A stretch of 64,000 bases of DNA from Echinicola vietnamensis DSM 17526 (GTDB lineage Bacteria > Bacteroidota > Bacteroidia > Cytophagales > Cyclobacteriaceae). The notes beneath the pieces are model-generated. The model had not been told where the DNA came from. It saw only the letters and a list, made by a program, of their open reading frames with translations, and did no database searches. The stretch covers positions 1,744,001-1,808,000 of the forward strand of contig NC_019904.1 in the NCBI RefSeq assembly GCF_000325705.1, written 5' to 3'. This document shows positions 26,679-35,233 of the stretch, piece by piece (position 1 is the first letter of the stretch; each line of letters begins with the position of its first letter). The translations under genes and the position numbers were made by a program.

Positions 26679-27533
26679 ATGGAATGTGCCATACTAATCA
26701 TCCAGTGTAAGGATCAGAAGGGAATCGTAGCTGCCGTGACGCAGTTTTTATATTTTCATAATGGGAATGTCCAAGAGGTAGACCAATACATTGATAATGA
26801 AACAGGTGATTTTTTCATGCGGGCAAAATGGGAATTAAAGAGCTTTGCCATCCAGAAGGATCATATTCAGCGAGTGTTTTCAGAGACGGTTGGGAGCAAG
26901 TTTGATATGAACTTCACCTTGCACTTTAATGAACCCAAGCCCAGAATGGCCATTTTTGTATCCAAGCTTTCCCACTGTTTGTTTGATATTGTGTCCCGTT
27001 ATTACTCTGGTCAGTTTGATGTGGAAATCCCCTTGGTCATTTCGAATCACGAGACCTTGAAACCTGTGGTGGAGGCGTTTGACATTCCATTTTATCATCT
27101 ACCCATCACCAAAGAGAATAAGCAAGAGCAAGAAGAGAAACAATTGCAGTTATTGAAGGAGCACAAGGTGGATTTTATCGTCTTGGCGAGGTATATGCAG
27201 ATATTGAGTCCAACGTTTATTGCAGCCTATCCGCACAATATCATTAATATTCACCATTCGTTTTTGCCGGCATTTGTGGGGGCCAAGCCTTACCATGCAG
27301 CGCATAAAAGAGGGGTGAAGATCATTGGGGCCACAGGGCATTATGTGACAGAGGAGCTGGATGCCGGTCCGATTATCGAGCAGGATATTGCCAGGGTAAG
27401 GCATCACAATACCGTGGAAGAGCTGGTGCAAATCGGTCAGGATGTCGAAAAAGTCGTGCTTTCAAAAGCCATCAAGTATCACTTGACCAAGAAGGTCATG
27501 GTGATGGGAAATAAGACCATTATTTTCAACTAA
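26679..27533 (+). CDS. purU: Formyltetrahydrofolate deformylase
   Basis: PurU hydrolyses 10-formyl-THF to formate and THF, which balances the one-carbon pool and feeds formate to PurT-type purine synthesis. The 284-residue protein has an N-terminal ACT domain (about 1-80, IIQCKDQKGIVAAVTQFL) and a formyltransferase-fold domain. NIHHSFLPAFVGAKPYHAA and ATGHYVTEELDAGPIIEQD carry the catalytic histidine and aspartate. Length and order are normal. It stands alone between two repeat elements. Confidence 0.96.
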   Translation: MECAILIIQCKDQKGIVAAVTQFLYFHNGNVQEVDQYIDNETGDFFMRAKWELKSFAIQKDHIQRVFSETVGSKFDMNFTLHFNEPKPRMAIFVSKLSHCLFDIVSRYYSGQFDVEIPLVISNHETLKPVVEAFDIPFYHLPITKENKQEQEEKQLQLLKEHKVDFIVLARYMQILSPTFIAAYPHNIINIHHSFLPAFVGAKPYHAAHKRGVKIIGATGHYVTEELDAGPIIEQDIARVRHHNTVEELVQIGQDVEKVVLSKAIKYHLTKKVMVMGNKTIIFN

Positions 27534-27563
27534 ATATTCATCGGATCCCTCTTGCCGATGAAA

Positions 27564-27739
27564 GAGGCTGTCTCAAAAGTCTTCCTCATCAAGATCCGCC
27601 GTGGCGGAGAAGGAATTTCGCTCATACATGCCATGAAAGCACATCGAGCTCACCAGCCAGCTGTCCGGCAGGCTTCGCGCTTTGTCTTCCAAGAGGCGGA
27701 GGCTCGTGATGACGGATGGTTCCTTTAAGAGACAGCCTC
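27564..27739 (+). repeat. TIR repeat family 1, copy B (divergent)
   Basis: The element is 176 bases with perfect ends GAGGCTGTCTC and GAGACAGCCTC. It shares AAAAGTC next to the left end and the block ATGAAAGCACATCGAG with copy C, in the same orientation. The rest differs and includes GATCCGCCGTGGCGG and GTCCGGCAGGCTTCGCG. It lies just after purU and, with its T-rich right flank, may also end transcription. Confidence 0.8.
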
Positions 27740-27820
27740 TTTTTATTATTTTCCCTACAGGTGGGATGTCAGGCCATGATGATTCGATTGGGCCTTTAAG
27801 GTCCCTGTAAATAGGCTTTT

Positions 27821-28225
27821 TTAATTTACCTGCTCAAATTCCACCGTGATATTTCCATCTCCGTCATAAAACACCATTCTGTTTGCGGTGGTTGTGTACG
27901 TTTTGCTCATTTCCAAAGAGCTAAGGTAGGCTGTTTGAATGGTTTTTTCGTCACAGTTTTGGGAGTCGGTGTAGAGCGTGGAGAATTTAATCTTTTCGGC
28001 ATTATAGACGGCCTTTCCTCGAAATTCATCACACGGTGCTTGACCGTTTACTTTCTGTTCTTTACCAAATTTCAGGGTAAGCTCAGCCAACTGTTCTTTT
28101 GTGGCAGGGGCACCATTGATGGACCGGACTTTCCATGTAAATTGGCCAATATCATCAGAACCACCACATGAAAATAAGGTTAATGAAAGTAAACCAGCGC
28201 AAATGAGCGTTTTGAATAACTTCAT
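27821..28225 (-). CDS. META-domain lipoprotein (HslJ-like)
   Basis: This 134-residue protein has a lipoprotein signal with lipobox LFSC at about C20, followed by GGSDDIG, so it is probably exported to the outer membrane. The rest matches the META domain: FTWKVRSINGAPAT, then CDEFRGKAVYNAEKIKF and QNCDEKTIQTAYLSSLEMSKTY. META domains occur in the heat-shock protein HslJ and in secreted proteins, with unclear activity. Two cysteines (in PCDEF and QNCDE) may form a disulfide. No partner genes are evident. Confidence 0.85.
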   Translation of the reverse strand: MKLFKTLICAGLLSLTLFSCGGSDDIGQFTWKVRSINGAPATKEQLAELTLKFGKEQKVNGQAPCDEFRGKAVYNAEKIKFSTLYTDSQNCDEKTIQTAYLSSLEMSKTYTTTANRMVFYDGDGNITVEFEQVN

Positions 28226-28724
28226 TTTTAGTAAATTTTTTAATTAGGAAAAAGATTTATGATCCTGCTGTTTATGAAATCATCAATAAACTGAATCGTT
28301 CAATGTGAAATGTTTAAAAAAACAACAGTTTTACTGGGTGAAATCCCGCAAATACCATACTTAAATGTGTCGTGATGACAATTATTCATGTTAAAAAATG
28401 GTAAATGTGATTTTACCTGGAATATGCATTAGCTTATCTACACCACGGTGCACAAGTATAACGAACTGAAATTGCTTTAAAATCAGCCGCTTCGCTTTAG
28501 TTTTCGGTGTAACCGTAGCGATGTAATGCTTACACCTCCAAACTAACTGATTTTCTTGCATTTTCAACTCTCACTACGATTCCGAATGCATAAACCGGGT
28601 TAAAGCCTTAATTCATGATCCATACATAGCGGGTGCTTCACGCGGTATGTTTCCTTTCTTTTCGTTCTTTGGGGATTATTCTGATGAAGATGGCCTGCGC
28701 TCCAGCGATGGATACACGTGAGCT
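28226..28724. other. Intergenic region with repeat family 2, copy 2
   Basis: This 499-base gap separates the META lipoprotein from the racemase gene end. It contains a 190-base repeat and otherwise AT-rich sequence. I see no frame with protein features. Confidence 0.6.
28413..28602 (+). repeat. Inverted-repeat element family 2, copy 2
   Basis: The ends are TTACCTGGAATATGCATTAG and GAATGCATAAACCGGGTTAA. Internal blocks CTTTAAAATCAGCCGCTTCG, CTGATTTTCTTGCATTTTC and CTCACTACGATTCCGAATGC correspond in order to those of copy 1 at 26353-26545. The element also has an internal dyad GGTGTAACCGTAGCGATGTA...TTACACC. It has no coding capacity. Confidence 0.75.
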
Positions 28725-29879
28725 TCAGTAAACGATTTTTCTGGGGATGTCATGAGGAAGCCGCGTCAAGAGTTCGTAATTGACTTGTTGGGTGGTTTCA
28801 CTAAAAGAGGCCACGGTGATCTCGTTGTTTTTTTGTTTGCCGATGATGACCACTTCATCGCCTTTTTTGACATCTTTCAGGTCTGTAATGTCCACTGAGA
28901 TCGAATTCATGGTCACTGTGCCGACCACAGAGACCATTTTGCCTTGGATGAGTACTTTGCCGAGGTTGCTGAGCATCCTGCTAAACCCATGGCAATAGCC
29001 TACAGGGACCAGAGCAATGCGCATGGGGCGGTGTGCCATAAAGGTGGTGCCATACCCCACAAAATCTCCCATACCCACTTCCTTGATGCTCATGATGGAG
29101 CTCTTCCAGCTGATGAGCCTTTTGAGTGGGTTTTTTCGATGGGCAGCCAGCTCCTTGAATTTGCTCATGTATGTTTCTTGGCTGGGCCAGAATCCATACT
29201 GTAAAATGCCGATCCTCACCATGTCCATGATGGTTTCGGGATAGCTTAACGATGCTGCTGAGCAGGCGGTGTGGTAGGTCCCGAATTTGATTCCATGGCG
29301 GTCAAACCAATTTTTGAAATTACGGTACTGCTTGATTTGGTTTTGTACTCGCAGGTAATTGGCAATGCTTTCTGCTCCGGCAAAGTGCGTACAGAGGCCT
29401 GTAAGCTCCAAGTGAATTCCATGTTCGTAGATCACATCTGCCAAGAACTCTTTTTCATTCCATTCAAATCCAGTTCTGTGAAATCCCGTTTCTACTTCTA
29501 CGTGGATTTTAGCAGGGATATGCAGTTTTTTGGCCATTTTAATGGCCGCCATCAGCCGGTCAAATTCAAACACAAAAAAGCTGATGCGGTGTTTGATGAT
29601 CCATTCCAGGTCCTGATTGTCCACCATGCCCATGATCATGATGTCACTGTTTTTTTCACTTGCTTGGAGCACACGTTTGGCCTCATCGGTACTGAAAGCA
29701 CTGAAGTGGCGGATGCCTACGTTTTCGGCGATCTTGATGATGTTTTCGATTCCATGGCCATAGGCATTGCCCTTGATCACCGCAGAAACGATGGTGTCAT
29801 CTCCTACTTGACTTCTGATGAATTTCATGTTCCTGCGATAGGCAGATTTGCTGATCTCGATACGTGAAGTATGCCTCAT
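28725..29879 (-). CDS. alr: Alanine racemase-like PLP enzyme
   Basis: The 384-residue protein has the fold-type III racemase layout. The PLP lysine is K36 in AVIKGNAYGHG, and the C-terminal domain carries the catalytic tyrosine in GYGTTF. Family landmarks EVETGFHRTGF, HTACSAASLSYP and ALVPVGYCHGFSRML are present. The usual RVCMDQ/VD segment here reads TVTMNSISVD, which changes the residues near the substrate entrance. It likely supplies D-alanine for peptidoglycan, but many Bacteroidota also carry a MurF-Alr fusion, so this may be a second racemase with a different preference. The M20 amidohydrolase gene is 30 bases upstream on the same strand. Confidence 0.87.
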   Translation of the reverse strand: MRHTSRIEISKSAYRRNMKFIRSQVGDDTIVSAVIKGNAYGHGIENIIKIAENVGIRHFSAFSTDEAKRVLQASEKNSDIMIMGMVDNQDLEWIIKHRISFFVFEFDRLMAAIKMAKKLHIPAKIHVEVETGFHRTGFEWNEKEFLADVIYEHGIHLELTGLCTHFAGAESIANYLRVQNQIKQYRNFKNWFDRHGIKFGTYHTACSAASLSYPETIMDMVRIGILQYGFWPSQETYMSKFKELAAHRKNPLKRLISWKSSIMSIKEVGMGDFVGYGTTFMAHRPMRIALVPVGYCHGFSRMLSNLGKVLIQGKMVSVVGTVTMNSISVDITDLKDVKKGDEVVIIGKQKNNEITVASFSETTQQVNYELLTRLPHDIPRKIVY

Positions 29880-29909
29880 TAACGGAGTGATTAAGCTTAA
29901 ATGCTCGAA

Positions 29910-31046
29910 TTAACGATTGAGTTGATGAATGATTTGGTTGAACATACCGACGCCTGATGGAATAATGGTATCCGGAAAATCAAAATTACTGTTGTGCAGC
30001 TGGGGCTGTGTTTTGCCACTTCCCAATCCAAAGAACATGGTCGGGGTGTTTAAGGAAAATTGGCCGAAATCTTCAGACCAACGGAATGGGTTTCGGATAT
30101 GCTTGGTCTTGAGTTTAAGTTTTTTTGCTGCGTGATTGACCTGTTCCCAGGCGGCTTCATGGTTGACGGTGCTGGCAAAATGCTCCGTGTAAGAAATGTC
30201 GATTCCCAGATGATGGGATTTTGCAATTACCGTTACCAGTTCAGCGGCAAACTTGGTGAGCCGCTCCATGGCGTCATTGTCGTAAGTTCGCAAAGTGGCA
30301 CGGATGGTGGCCTTTCCAGGAGTGGTGCCAAAGGCAATTTCGCCTAAAACGGCATTGACCACGGTGATCAGGCAGAAGCCGTTCATGCTTTCAGGGAGTG
30401 CCTCCAACCCTGCAATGATTTTGGCCATTGCGAGTGCGGGGCTATTGCCGTTTTCGGGGTGTGCTGCATGGGAGGTTTTTCCCTTGAGGTGGATGACCAT
30501 TCCCTTGGATGCTGCTGCAAACGGCCCTTTTTTAAGGACAATTTCATTTTTAGGATAGCCGGGTAGGTTGTGCAGCGCAAAAGCATAATCAGGTTTGATA
30601 GTAGGAAACCGCTTGTCCTTTAGCACTTTCTTTGCCCCTTCGCCCGTTTCTTCGGCAGGTTGATAGAGCAATACCACGCGGCCTTTGGAGATGGGGTTTT
30701 TCGCGAGGTCCATTCCCACTCCAGCTACAATGGCCATGTGTCCATCATGACCACAGGCGTGGGATCTCCCGTCAATTGTGCTTTTATGCTTGGCGTTGGA
30801 TTCCTCCGTGATGGGTAGTCCGTCAAGTTCGCATCGGATCATCGTAGTCGGCCCTTTTTGCTTACTATCGAAGATAAAGGCCAATCCATTTCCGCCTAAC
30901 TTATCCAGCACTTTGGTAGGCTCCAGCGGCTCAAAAAATGCCTGGATCTTCGCAGCCGTGGCACCTTCATCATGGCTGATGTCCGGATATTGGTGGAGTT
31001 CTTTTCGAAGTTTTATCAATCGGTTAATGTCATCTTTGTTCATCAT
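29910..31046 (-). CDS. M20 family amidohydrolase/metallopeptidase
   Basis: This 378-residue protein belongs to the M20D amidohydrolases, which hydrolyse N-acyl amino acids, hippurate, IAA conjugates or similar amides. Metal-site motifs are HACGHDGHMA (about residue 95) and the EETGEGAKK glutamate pair (about 133), followed by a dimerisation domain with KGKTSHAAHPENG. The C-terminal segment RWSEDFGQFS holds the last ligand. I start at ATG 31046 (MMNKDDINRL); an ATG 17 codons upstream adds a tail not usual for the family. Pairing with the racemase gene downstream suggests linked amino-acid or peptidoglycan fragment metabolism. Confidence 0.9.
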   Translation of the reverse strand: MMNKDDINRLIKLRKELHQYPDISHDEGATAAKIQAFFEPLEPTKVLDKLGGNGLAFIFDSKQKGPTTMIRCELDGLPITEESNAKHKSTIDGRSHACGHDGHMAIVAGVGMDLAKNPISKGRVVLLYQPAEETGEGAKKVLKDKRFPTIKPDYAFALHNLPGYPKNEIVLKKGPFAAASKGMVIHLKGKTSHAAHPENGNSPALAMAKIIAGLEALPESMNGFCLITVVNAVLGEIAFGTTPGKATIRATLRTYDNDAMERLTKFAAELVTVIAKSHHLGIDISYTEHFASTVNHEAAWEQVNHAAKKLKLKTKHIRNPFRWSEDFGQFSLNTPTMFFGLGSGKTQPQLHNSNFDFPDTIIPSGVGMFNQIIHQLNR

Positions 31047-31274
31047 AAGAAAAATTACTGGTTGTTTTAAATTAAAGCTTTCTGATGGATAGTTCAAGTA
31101 ATCAGACAGTTTAGATACCGGATTAGTGCCAATGGGGCCATCTTTTGAGTAGGGTTACCATTTTACGATCCCCTTCCCCATGGAATTGACCATGGAAAAA
31201 AGCAGCAAATATCTTTCCGATTTTTTTTGACTCGTATTCAATTAGTTACTGGAATTATTTGAAAATTGATTTTT

Positions 31275-31303
31275 TTGGGCGAACTTATTTACCGATAATT
31301 TTG
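31275..31303 (+). promoter_or_regulatory. Candidate promoter of the small CxxC protein
   Basis: TTG at 31275-31277 and TAATTTTG at 31296-31303 are 18 bases apart and match the Bacteroidota -33/-7 pattern. The ATG at 31334 follows 30 bases later, which excludes the longer in-frame ATG at 31259 as the true start. Confidence 0.6.
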
Positions 31304-31333
31304 CTTGATTGTTTTATCCTAAACGAAAAACCT

Positions 31334-31510
31334 ATGACTGCAGAACAAAAACAAGCCCTTGCTGCTGAAATCGAAAAACTACAAGGATCCTTGACAGGAG
31401 ATATGTTCCAAGATATGGAAATCCGCGATAAGATACACAATTTGGAAATGCAGCTAAACGGCACCAAGCCCATGGACAGTCATTTTGACTGTATTGGCTG
31501 TGGGAGCTGA
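31334..31510 (+). CDS. Small acidic protein with C-terminal CxxC
   Basis: This 58-residue protein is mostly one predicted helical hairpin (MTAEQKQALAAEIEKLQGSL, then FQDMEIRDKIHNLEMQL) and ends FDCIGCGS. A promoter just upstream and a strong terminator downstream indicate a real monocistronic gene. The terminal CxxC could bind a metal or take part in redox exchange. I recognise no named family, though similar short proteins appear in related genomes to my knowledge. The start at 31334 is chosen because the promoter lies after the earlier ATG. Confidence 0.75.
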   Translation: MTAEQKQALAAEIEKLQGSLTGDMFQDMEIRDKIHNLEMQLNGTKPMDSHFDCIGCGS

Positions 31511-31540
31511 TCCATTGTTGTATCACATGTATTTTTATGA

Positions 31541-31571
31541 AAACCGGAAGGCATGGCTTTCCGGTTTTTTT
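31541..31571 (+). terminator. Terminator after the small CxxC gene
   Basis: AAACCGGAAG and CTTTCCGGTTT pair closely around GCATGG, followed by a run of T residues. Confidence 0.88.
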
Positions 31572-31849
31572 GTGGGCACCATCGCCCCGAATTAAGGGTA
31601 AAGCTATTGTGCTGTGGCATACTTAGTTCAAGGATGAATTTTTACAGATCAAGCCATATTTCTGGGGGAATGAATGTCGACATGTTCTTATGAAAGAAAA
31701 TTTAGCACCGTTAAAACGATGGTTTTCCGCTATCCGCACGAATGGGGTTTAGCGGGAATTTGTGGGGAATAGTTAGGTCCATGCCGCTAAAACGGGAAAC
31801 GATGAATGGGCAAATTTACCATGGACTTCACCCATGGCTAGAAAGTGTC

Positions 31850-31988
31850 GAGGCTGTGTCAAAAGTCCTCGTCATTGCGATTCCGATGGATATCGGAAGA
31901 AGCAATCTCGTCATACGTGCAATGAAAGCACATCGAGATCACTTCACTCCGTTCGTAATGACGGATTATTTATTTATGAGACAGCCTC
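31850..31988 (+). repeat. TIR repeat family 1, copy C
   Basis: The element is 139 bases with ends GAGGCTGTGTC and GAGACAGCCTC. Next to the left end stands AAAAGTCCTCGTCATTGCGA, and inside are AGAAGCAATCTCGTCATACG and ATGAAAGCACATCGAGATCA. Copy A (11730-11865) matches almost base for base in the other orientation. The blocks CGTCATTGCGA and GAAGCAATCTC also occur, from my general knowledge, in dispersed intergenic repeats of other bacteria. Confidence 0.85.
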
Positions 31989-32168
31989 TTTGTGGCTTTT
32001 TTTACCCGCGGTTTTGCCTTTAAGTAAAACTGGCAGTCCCCAGCTTTTCCGCTTGATCCATTTTTTCATCCAGTGCTTTAAACTATTTTACGCTGTAGAT
32101 AAAAAGGATGAGCAATGCAAAAAAGTAAAAATTTGGTTCTCTTTTTTATGAACTAACAAAACCTTTTG

Positions 32169-32176
32169 TATCTTTG
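32169..32176 (+). promoter_or_regulatory. Candidate -7 box for the efflux regulator operon
   Basis: TATCTTTG matches TAnnTTTG exactly, 34 bases before the regulator ATG. No clear TTG lies at the proper distance upstream. Confidence 0.5.
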
Positions 32177-32200
32177 TCCCGTTAAGTCTTCACAGACAAG

Positions 32201-32206
32201 AGGAGG
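32201..32206 (+). promoter_or_regulatory. Shine-Dalgarno site of the efflux regulator
   Basis: AGGAGG stands four bases before ATG 32211. Such a full site is unusual in this window and decides the start against an ATG at 32166. Confidence 0.75.
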
Positions 32207-32210
32207 AATT

Positions 32211-32675
32211 ATGAAGTTAACATCTGAGCAACAAGAAATTATAGAGCGAATCGGGGTTTTTTTCGAACGAAAAGGACATCAGCCGATTTTGGGGAGGATC
32301 ATGGGCTTACTGTTGGTGCTGGATGAAGCGGAAGCCACCTTTGATGAGATCCAAGAGTATCTATCGGTCAGCAAGAGTGCGGTAAGCAACGCCCTTACCC
32401 TGCTCCAAACCCAAAATAAGGTAGAATATACCACTAAACCGGGCGAGCGGAAGCGGTATTTCAGGCTGAAAGTACGGAATTGGAGAAAAGATATGCAAGA
32501 AGATATGCAGGGAATTTTCAGGATCAACATGCTCTTGAAGGATGTGATGGCCATGCGCTCTGCCAAAAATATGGAATTCAATAACTGCATTGAAGACTTT
32601 CAAAAGTTTATCGAATTCATGCAGGAAGAAATGCCCAAATTGATCGAAAAATATGATCGGCTACACAACAGCTGA
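32211..32675 (+). CDS. GbsR/MarR-type winged-helix transcriptional regulator
   Basis: The 154-residue protein has a winged-helix DNA-binding domain (about 20-85): GRIMGLLLVLDEAEATFDEI, then the recognition helix SVSKSAVSNALTLLQTQNKV and the wing YTTKPGERKRYF. A helical dimerisation tail follows. This is the GbsR-like branch of the MarR superfamily. It lies 74 bases upstream of a TolC-adaptor-RND cluster on the same strand, so it is probably the local repressor, released by a ligand of the pump. I see no clear operator palindrome. Confidence 0.88.
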   Translation: MKLTSEQQEIIERIGVFFERKGHQPILGRIMGLLLVLDEAEATFDEIQEYLSVSKSAVSNALTLLQTQNKVEYTTKPGERKRYFRLKVRNWRKDMQEDMQGIFRINMLLKDVMAMRSAKNMEFNNCIEDFQKFIEFMQEEMPKLIEKYDRLHNS

Positions 32676-32749
32676 TATATTTTTTGTTTGTTTAGTTCTT
32701 TTTTTACAGAACAAAGTAATGATTAAGAAATTAACTATAATTTATTAAA

Positions 32750-34117
32750 ATGAAAAAACAATTTTGGATCGGACTTATGGCGGTGTGTTTTGTGGGGAAT
32801 TCCCTCATGGCCCAGGAGCCGGTGGCGGATGGTGAAGTGCTCACCCTTCAGGAAGCCATTAAGCTGGGCTTAAAGCATAACACCGACATCAAAAAAGCCC
32901 AATTGGACGAAGATGCTGCAGACCATCAGCAAAAGGAAATCACGGGTACCGGCCTTCCACAAGTGGATGCTTACGGTGATTACAACAATTTCCTAGATGT
33001 TTATCCCCAAGCCATTCCAGGAGGGGTCTTGGATCCCAATTCAGATCCGAGTGATATTAACGTGATCGCTTTCGGCGTCCCTCAAAGTATGAAAGCAGGG
33101 GTGCAAGTGAGTCAATTGATCTTCAGTCAATCGTATTTGGTGGGGTTGAAGGCCGCTAAAACCTCTGAAGAGTTTTACCGGCTGATGACACAAATGACCG
33201 AAGAGGATATTATCTATGATGTGGCCTTAAACTATTATTCGGTGATTTCTACCGAACTGCAGATGGATAACCTTCGGGCCAACCACGACCAGCTGAAGCG
33301 GCTAGAAGAGATCATTCGGTCGCAGTATGAGAATGACTTGGCCCGAAAAGTAGATTATAACCGGGTGAAGGTAAACCTGACCACACTGGAGACCGAAATG
33401 GACAATTTGGAGATTGCGATCGAGCAACGTAAAAATTACTTGAAGTTGGTGATGGGGATTCCTGTAAATACCCAAATTGAATTGGCTCAGTATGATTTTG
33501 ATGACAAATCCTTGCCATTGCAAGCCCTGCAGATGGATCCTGATTTGAGTCAGCGGTATGACCTGAAAGTGCTGAGCAAACAGCAGGAGCTAAATGACCT
33601 GAATGTCGATAACATCAAATCAGGATATTATCCCACGTTGTCTGCTTTTGCAGATGTAAACTATAATGCCTTTTCGAGTGAATTTGATTTTCTGTCCACT
33701 GGACATGTTTGGTACCGTGGGGCGTTGGTAGGGTTGAAGTTGTCCTTGCCGATTTTCGATGGTTTTCAGAAGAAGCACAAAATCGCCCAAGCAAGGGTGG
33801 AAGGTCAGAAGATCAAATATGATCAGTATATGGCGGAGCAAAATGCAGAAGCCGAATACCTGAATGCCGTAAAAAAACTGAACAATAGCATCAAAAGCCT
33901 TAAAGCACAGGAATCCAACTTGGAACTGTCAGAGGATGTGTTCAGACAGACAGGACAGCTTTACCGCGAAGGGCTTTCGCCATTGACAGATTTGCTGGAT
34001 GCAGAGACATCGCTGCGTCAGGCCCGATCAAGTTATTATCGACAGATCATCAATGTCAAAACGGCCGAAGCTGACTTGTACAAATCCACAGGTCAAATTG
34101 AAAAAATCATCAACTAA
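32750..34117 (+). CDS. TolC-family outer membrane efflux protein
   Basis: The 455-residue protein has a signal peptide (cut after MAQ region near residue 22) and two repeats of long amphipathic helices typical of the outer-membrane factor. Landmarks are LTLQEAIKLGLKHNTDIKKA at the start of repeat one and SPLTDLLDAETSLRQARSSY near the end of repeat two. It forms the trimeric exit duct and periplasmic tunnel of a tripartite pump. It is the first structural gene of the cluster, with adaptor and pump genes 51 bases and further downstream. Confidence 0.94.
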   Translation: MKKQFWIGLMAVCFVGNSLMAQEPVADGEVLTLQEAIKLGLKHNTDIKKAQLDEDAADHQQKEITGTGLPQVDAYGDYNNFLDVYPQAIPGGVLDPNSDPSDINVIAFGVPQSMKAGVQVSQLIFSQSYLVGLKAAKTSEEFYRLMTQMTEEDIIYDVALNYYSVISTELQMDNLRANHDQLKRLEEIIRSQYENDLARKVDYNRVKVNLTTLETEMDNLEIAIEQRKNYLKLVMGIPVNTQIELAQYDFDDKSLPLQALQMDPDLSQRYDLKVLSKQQELNDLNVDNIKSGYYPTLSAFADVNYNAFSSEFDFLSTGHVWYRGALVGLKLSLPIFDGFQKKHKIAQARVEGQKIKYDQYMAEQNAEAEYLNAVKKLNNSIKSLKAQESNLELSEDVFRQTGQLYREGLSPLTDLLDAETSLRQARSSYYRQIINVKTAEADLYKSTGQIEKIIN

Positions 34118-34168
34118 AACAAGCATTAATCAGGGAGCTACTTCCTTAATTTAATATCATCAACAGCT

Positions 34169-35215
34169 ATGAAAAAGTTAATTACACCTTTGATAATAGT
34201 AGCCATAGCCGCTGCAATTGGTTTTACGCTTTTCAAAAACAAGCAGGAAATGGAGGTCAAAGCTGAGCAGGCCATGAAGACCAGTGAATCGATTCCCGTG
34301 CGAACCGAAACCATTAAAAAGACCGCTCACAAAATTTCGTTTACTTCTAACGGCACGTTTGAGCCAAGCCAAGAATTGACACTCAAGGCAGAAGCCAGTG
34401 GAAAGGTGCTGAAGATATATAAGAAAAAAGGCGATTATGTTCGCAAAGGGGACGTGATAGCGAAGTTGGATGATGAATTGATCCAGTCTGAGCTGTCCAT
34501 CTCCGAGGTAAAACTCCGCCAAAACGAGAAAGATCTGGGCCGTTATGAAAATCTCGCTGGCACAGAGGCCATTACGGAAAAGCAACTGGAAGAAATCCGC
34601 AATGCCACGAAGATGGCAGCATCCCAAGTCAAAATGAACAAAAAGCGATTGGCCAATACGGCCATTACCGCGCCGATTTCTGGTTACATCAATGAAGATT
34701 ATATCGAGATCGGAACCTTGATGAGTCCGGGGATGAATGTGGTGGATATCGTCAATGTGAAACCCCTGAAGCTAGTGGTAAATGTTTCCGAATTGGAGAT
34801 TGCCCGGATCAGCGTGGGGGATTCGGTAGCAGTTAAAGTGGGCGTATTGCCGGAAAAGGATTTTACCGGTAAGGTGAGCTTTACCAGCAATAAAGGCGAT
34901 GCCTCCTTGCGATACGAGGTAGAGATCGCTCTGCAAGAGGAAACAGCACAGATCAAGCCAGGGATGTTTGCCTATGCCTCATTTGAATACCCTGCAGAGG
35001 AAGCCATTTTGATCGATCGAAAAGCCTTGGCCAATGGGGTTAAGAATCCAGAAGTTTTTGTGGTGGAAAATGGCAAAGCGGTGCTTAAAAAAGTAAAGTT
35101 GGCGCAGGTGGGAGATAATAAGCTTGTGTTGCTGGATGGCCTGAAAGAAGGAGATAAGCTGGTGACTTCCGGTTTGATAAACTTGAAGGACGGTACCGCT
35201 GTCTCAGAACTTTAA
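34169..35215 (+). CDS. RND efflux periplasmic adaptor (membrane fusion protein)
   Basis: The 348-residue protein starts with an N-terminal anchor or signal helix (MKKLITPLIIVAIAAAIGFT) without a lipobox. It then follows the MFP order: lipoyl half (LKAEASGKVLKIYKKKGDYV), coiled-coil hairpin (about 100-150), second lipoyl half (TAITAPISGYINEDYIEIG), beta-barrel and membrane-proximal domain (ADNK-type end GLKEGDKLVTSGLINLKDG). It links the inner-membrane pump with the TolC-like duct. Its spacing of 18 bases to the pump gene shows one operon. Confidence 0.94.
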   Translation: MKKLITPLIIVAIAAAIGFTLFKNKQEMEVKAEQAMKTSESIPVRTETIKKTAHKISFTSNGTFEPSQELTLKAEASGKVLKIYKKKGDYVRKGDVIAKLDDELIQSELSISEVKLRQNEKDLGRYENLAGTEAITEKQLEEIRNATKMAASQVKMNKKRLANTAITAPISGYINEDYIEIGTLMSPGMNVVDIVNVKPLKLVVNVSELEIARISVGDSVAVKVGVLPEKDFTGKVSFTSNKGDASLRYEVEIALQEETAQIKPGMFAYASFEYPAEEAILIDRKALANGVKNPEVFVVENGKAVLKKVKLAQVGDNKLVLLDGLKEGDKLVTSGLINLKDGTAVSEL

Positions 35216-35233
35216 TCCGAAAAATCAAGAAAC

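Larger units (their letters stand above)
31572..32210. other. Intergenic region with repeat family 1, copy C
   Basis: About 640 bases lie between the small CxxC gene terminator and the regulator gene. They contain a TTTAGCGG/CCGCTAAA dyad (31748-31792), a 139-base TIR repeat and a -7-like promoter box. Frames at 31742-32023 and 31834-32151 run across the repeat in two phases and are not coding. Confidence 0.6.

Noticed and set aside
27564..27739. CRISPR array or tandem repeats at the repeat-rich 26-32 kb stretch
   Set aside because: The repeats are dispersed single copies with inverted ends, not regularly spaced direct repeats with spacers, and no cas gene is present.
31742..32151. Two overlapping plus-strand frames before the efflux regulator
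   Set aside because: They read through the TIR repeat in two phases, which indicates chance open frames.
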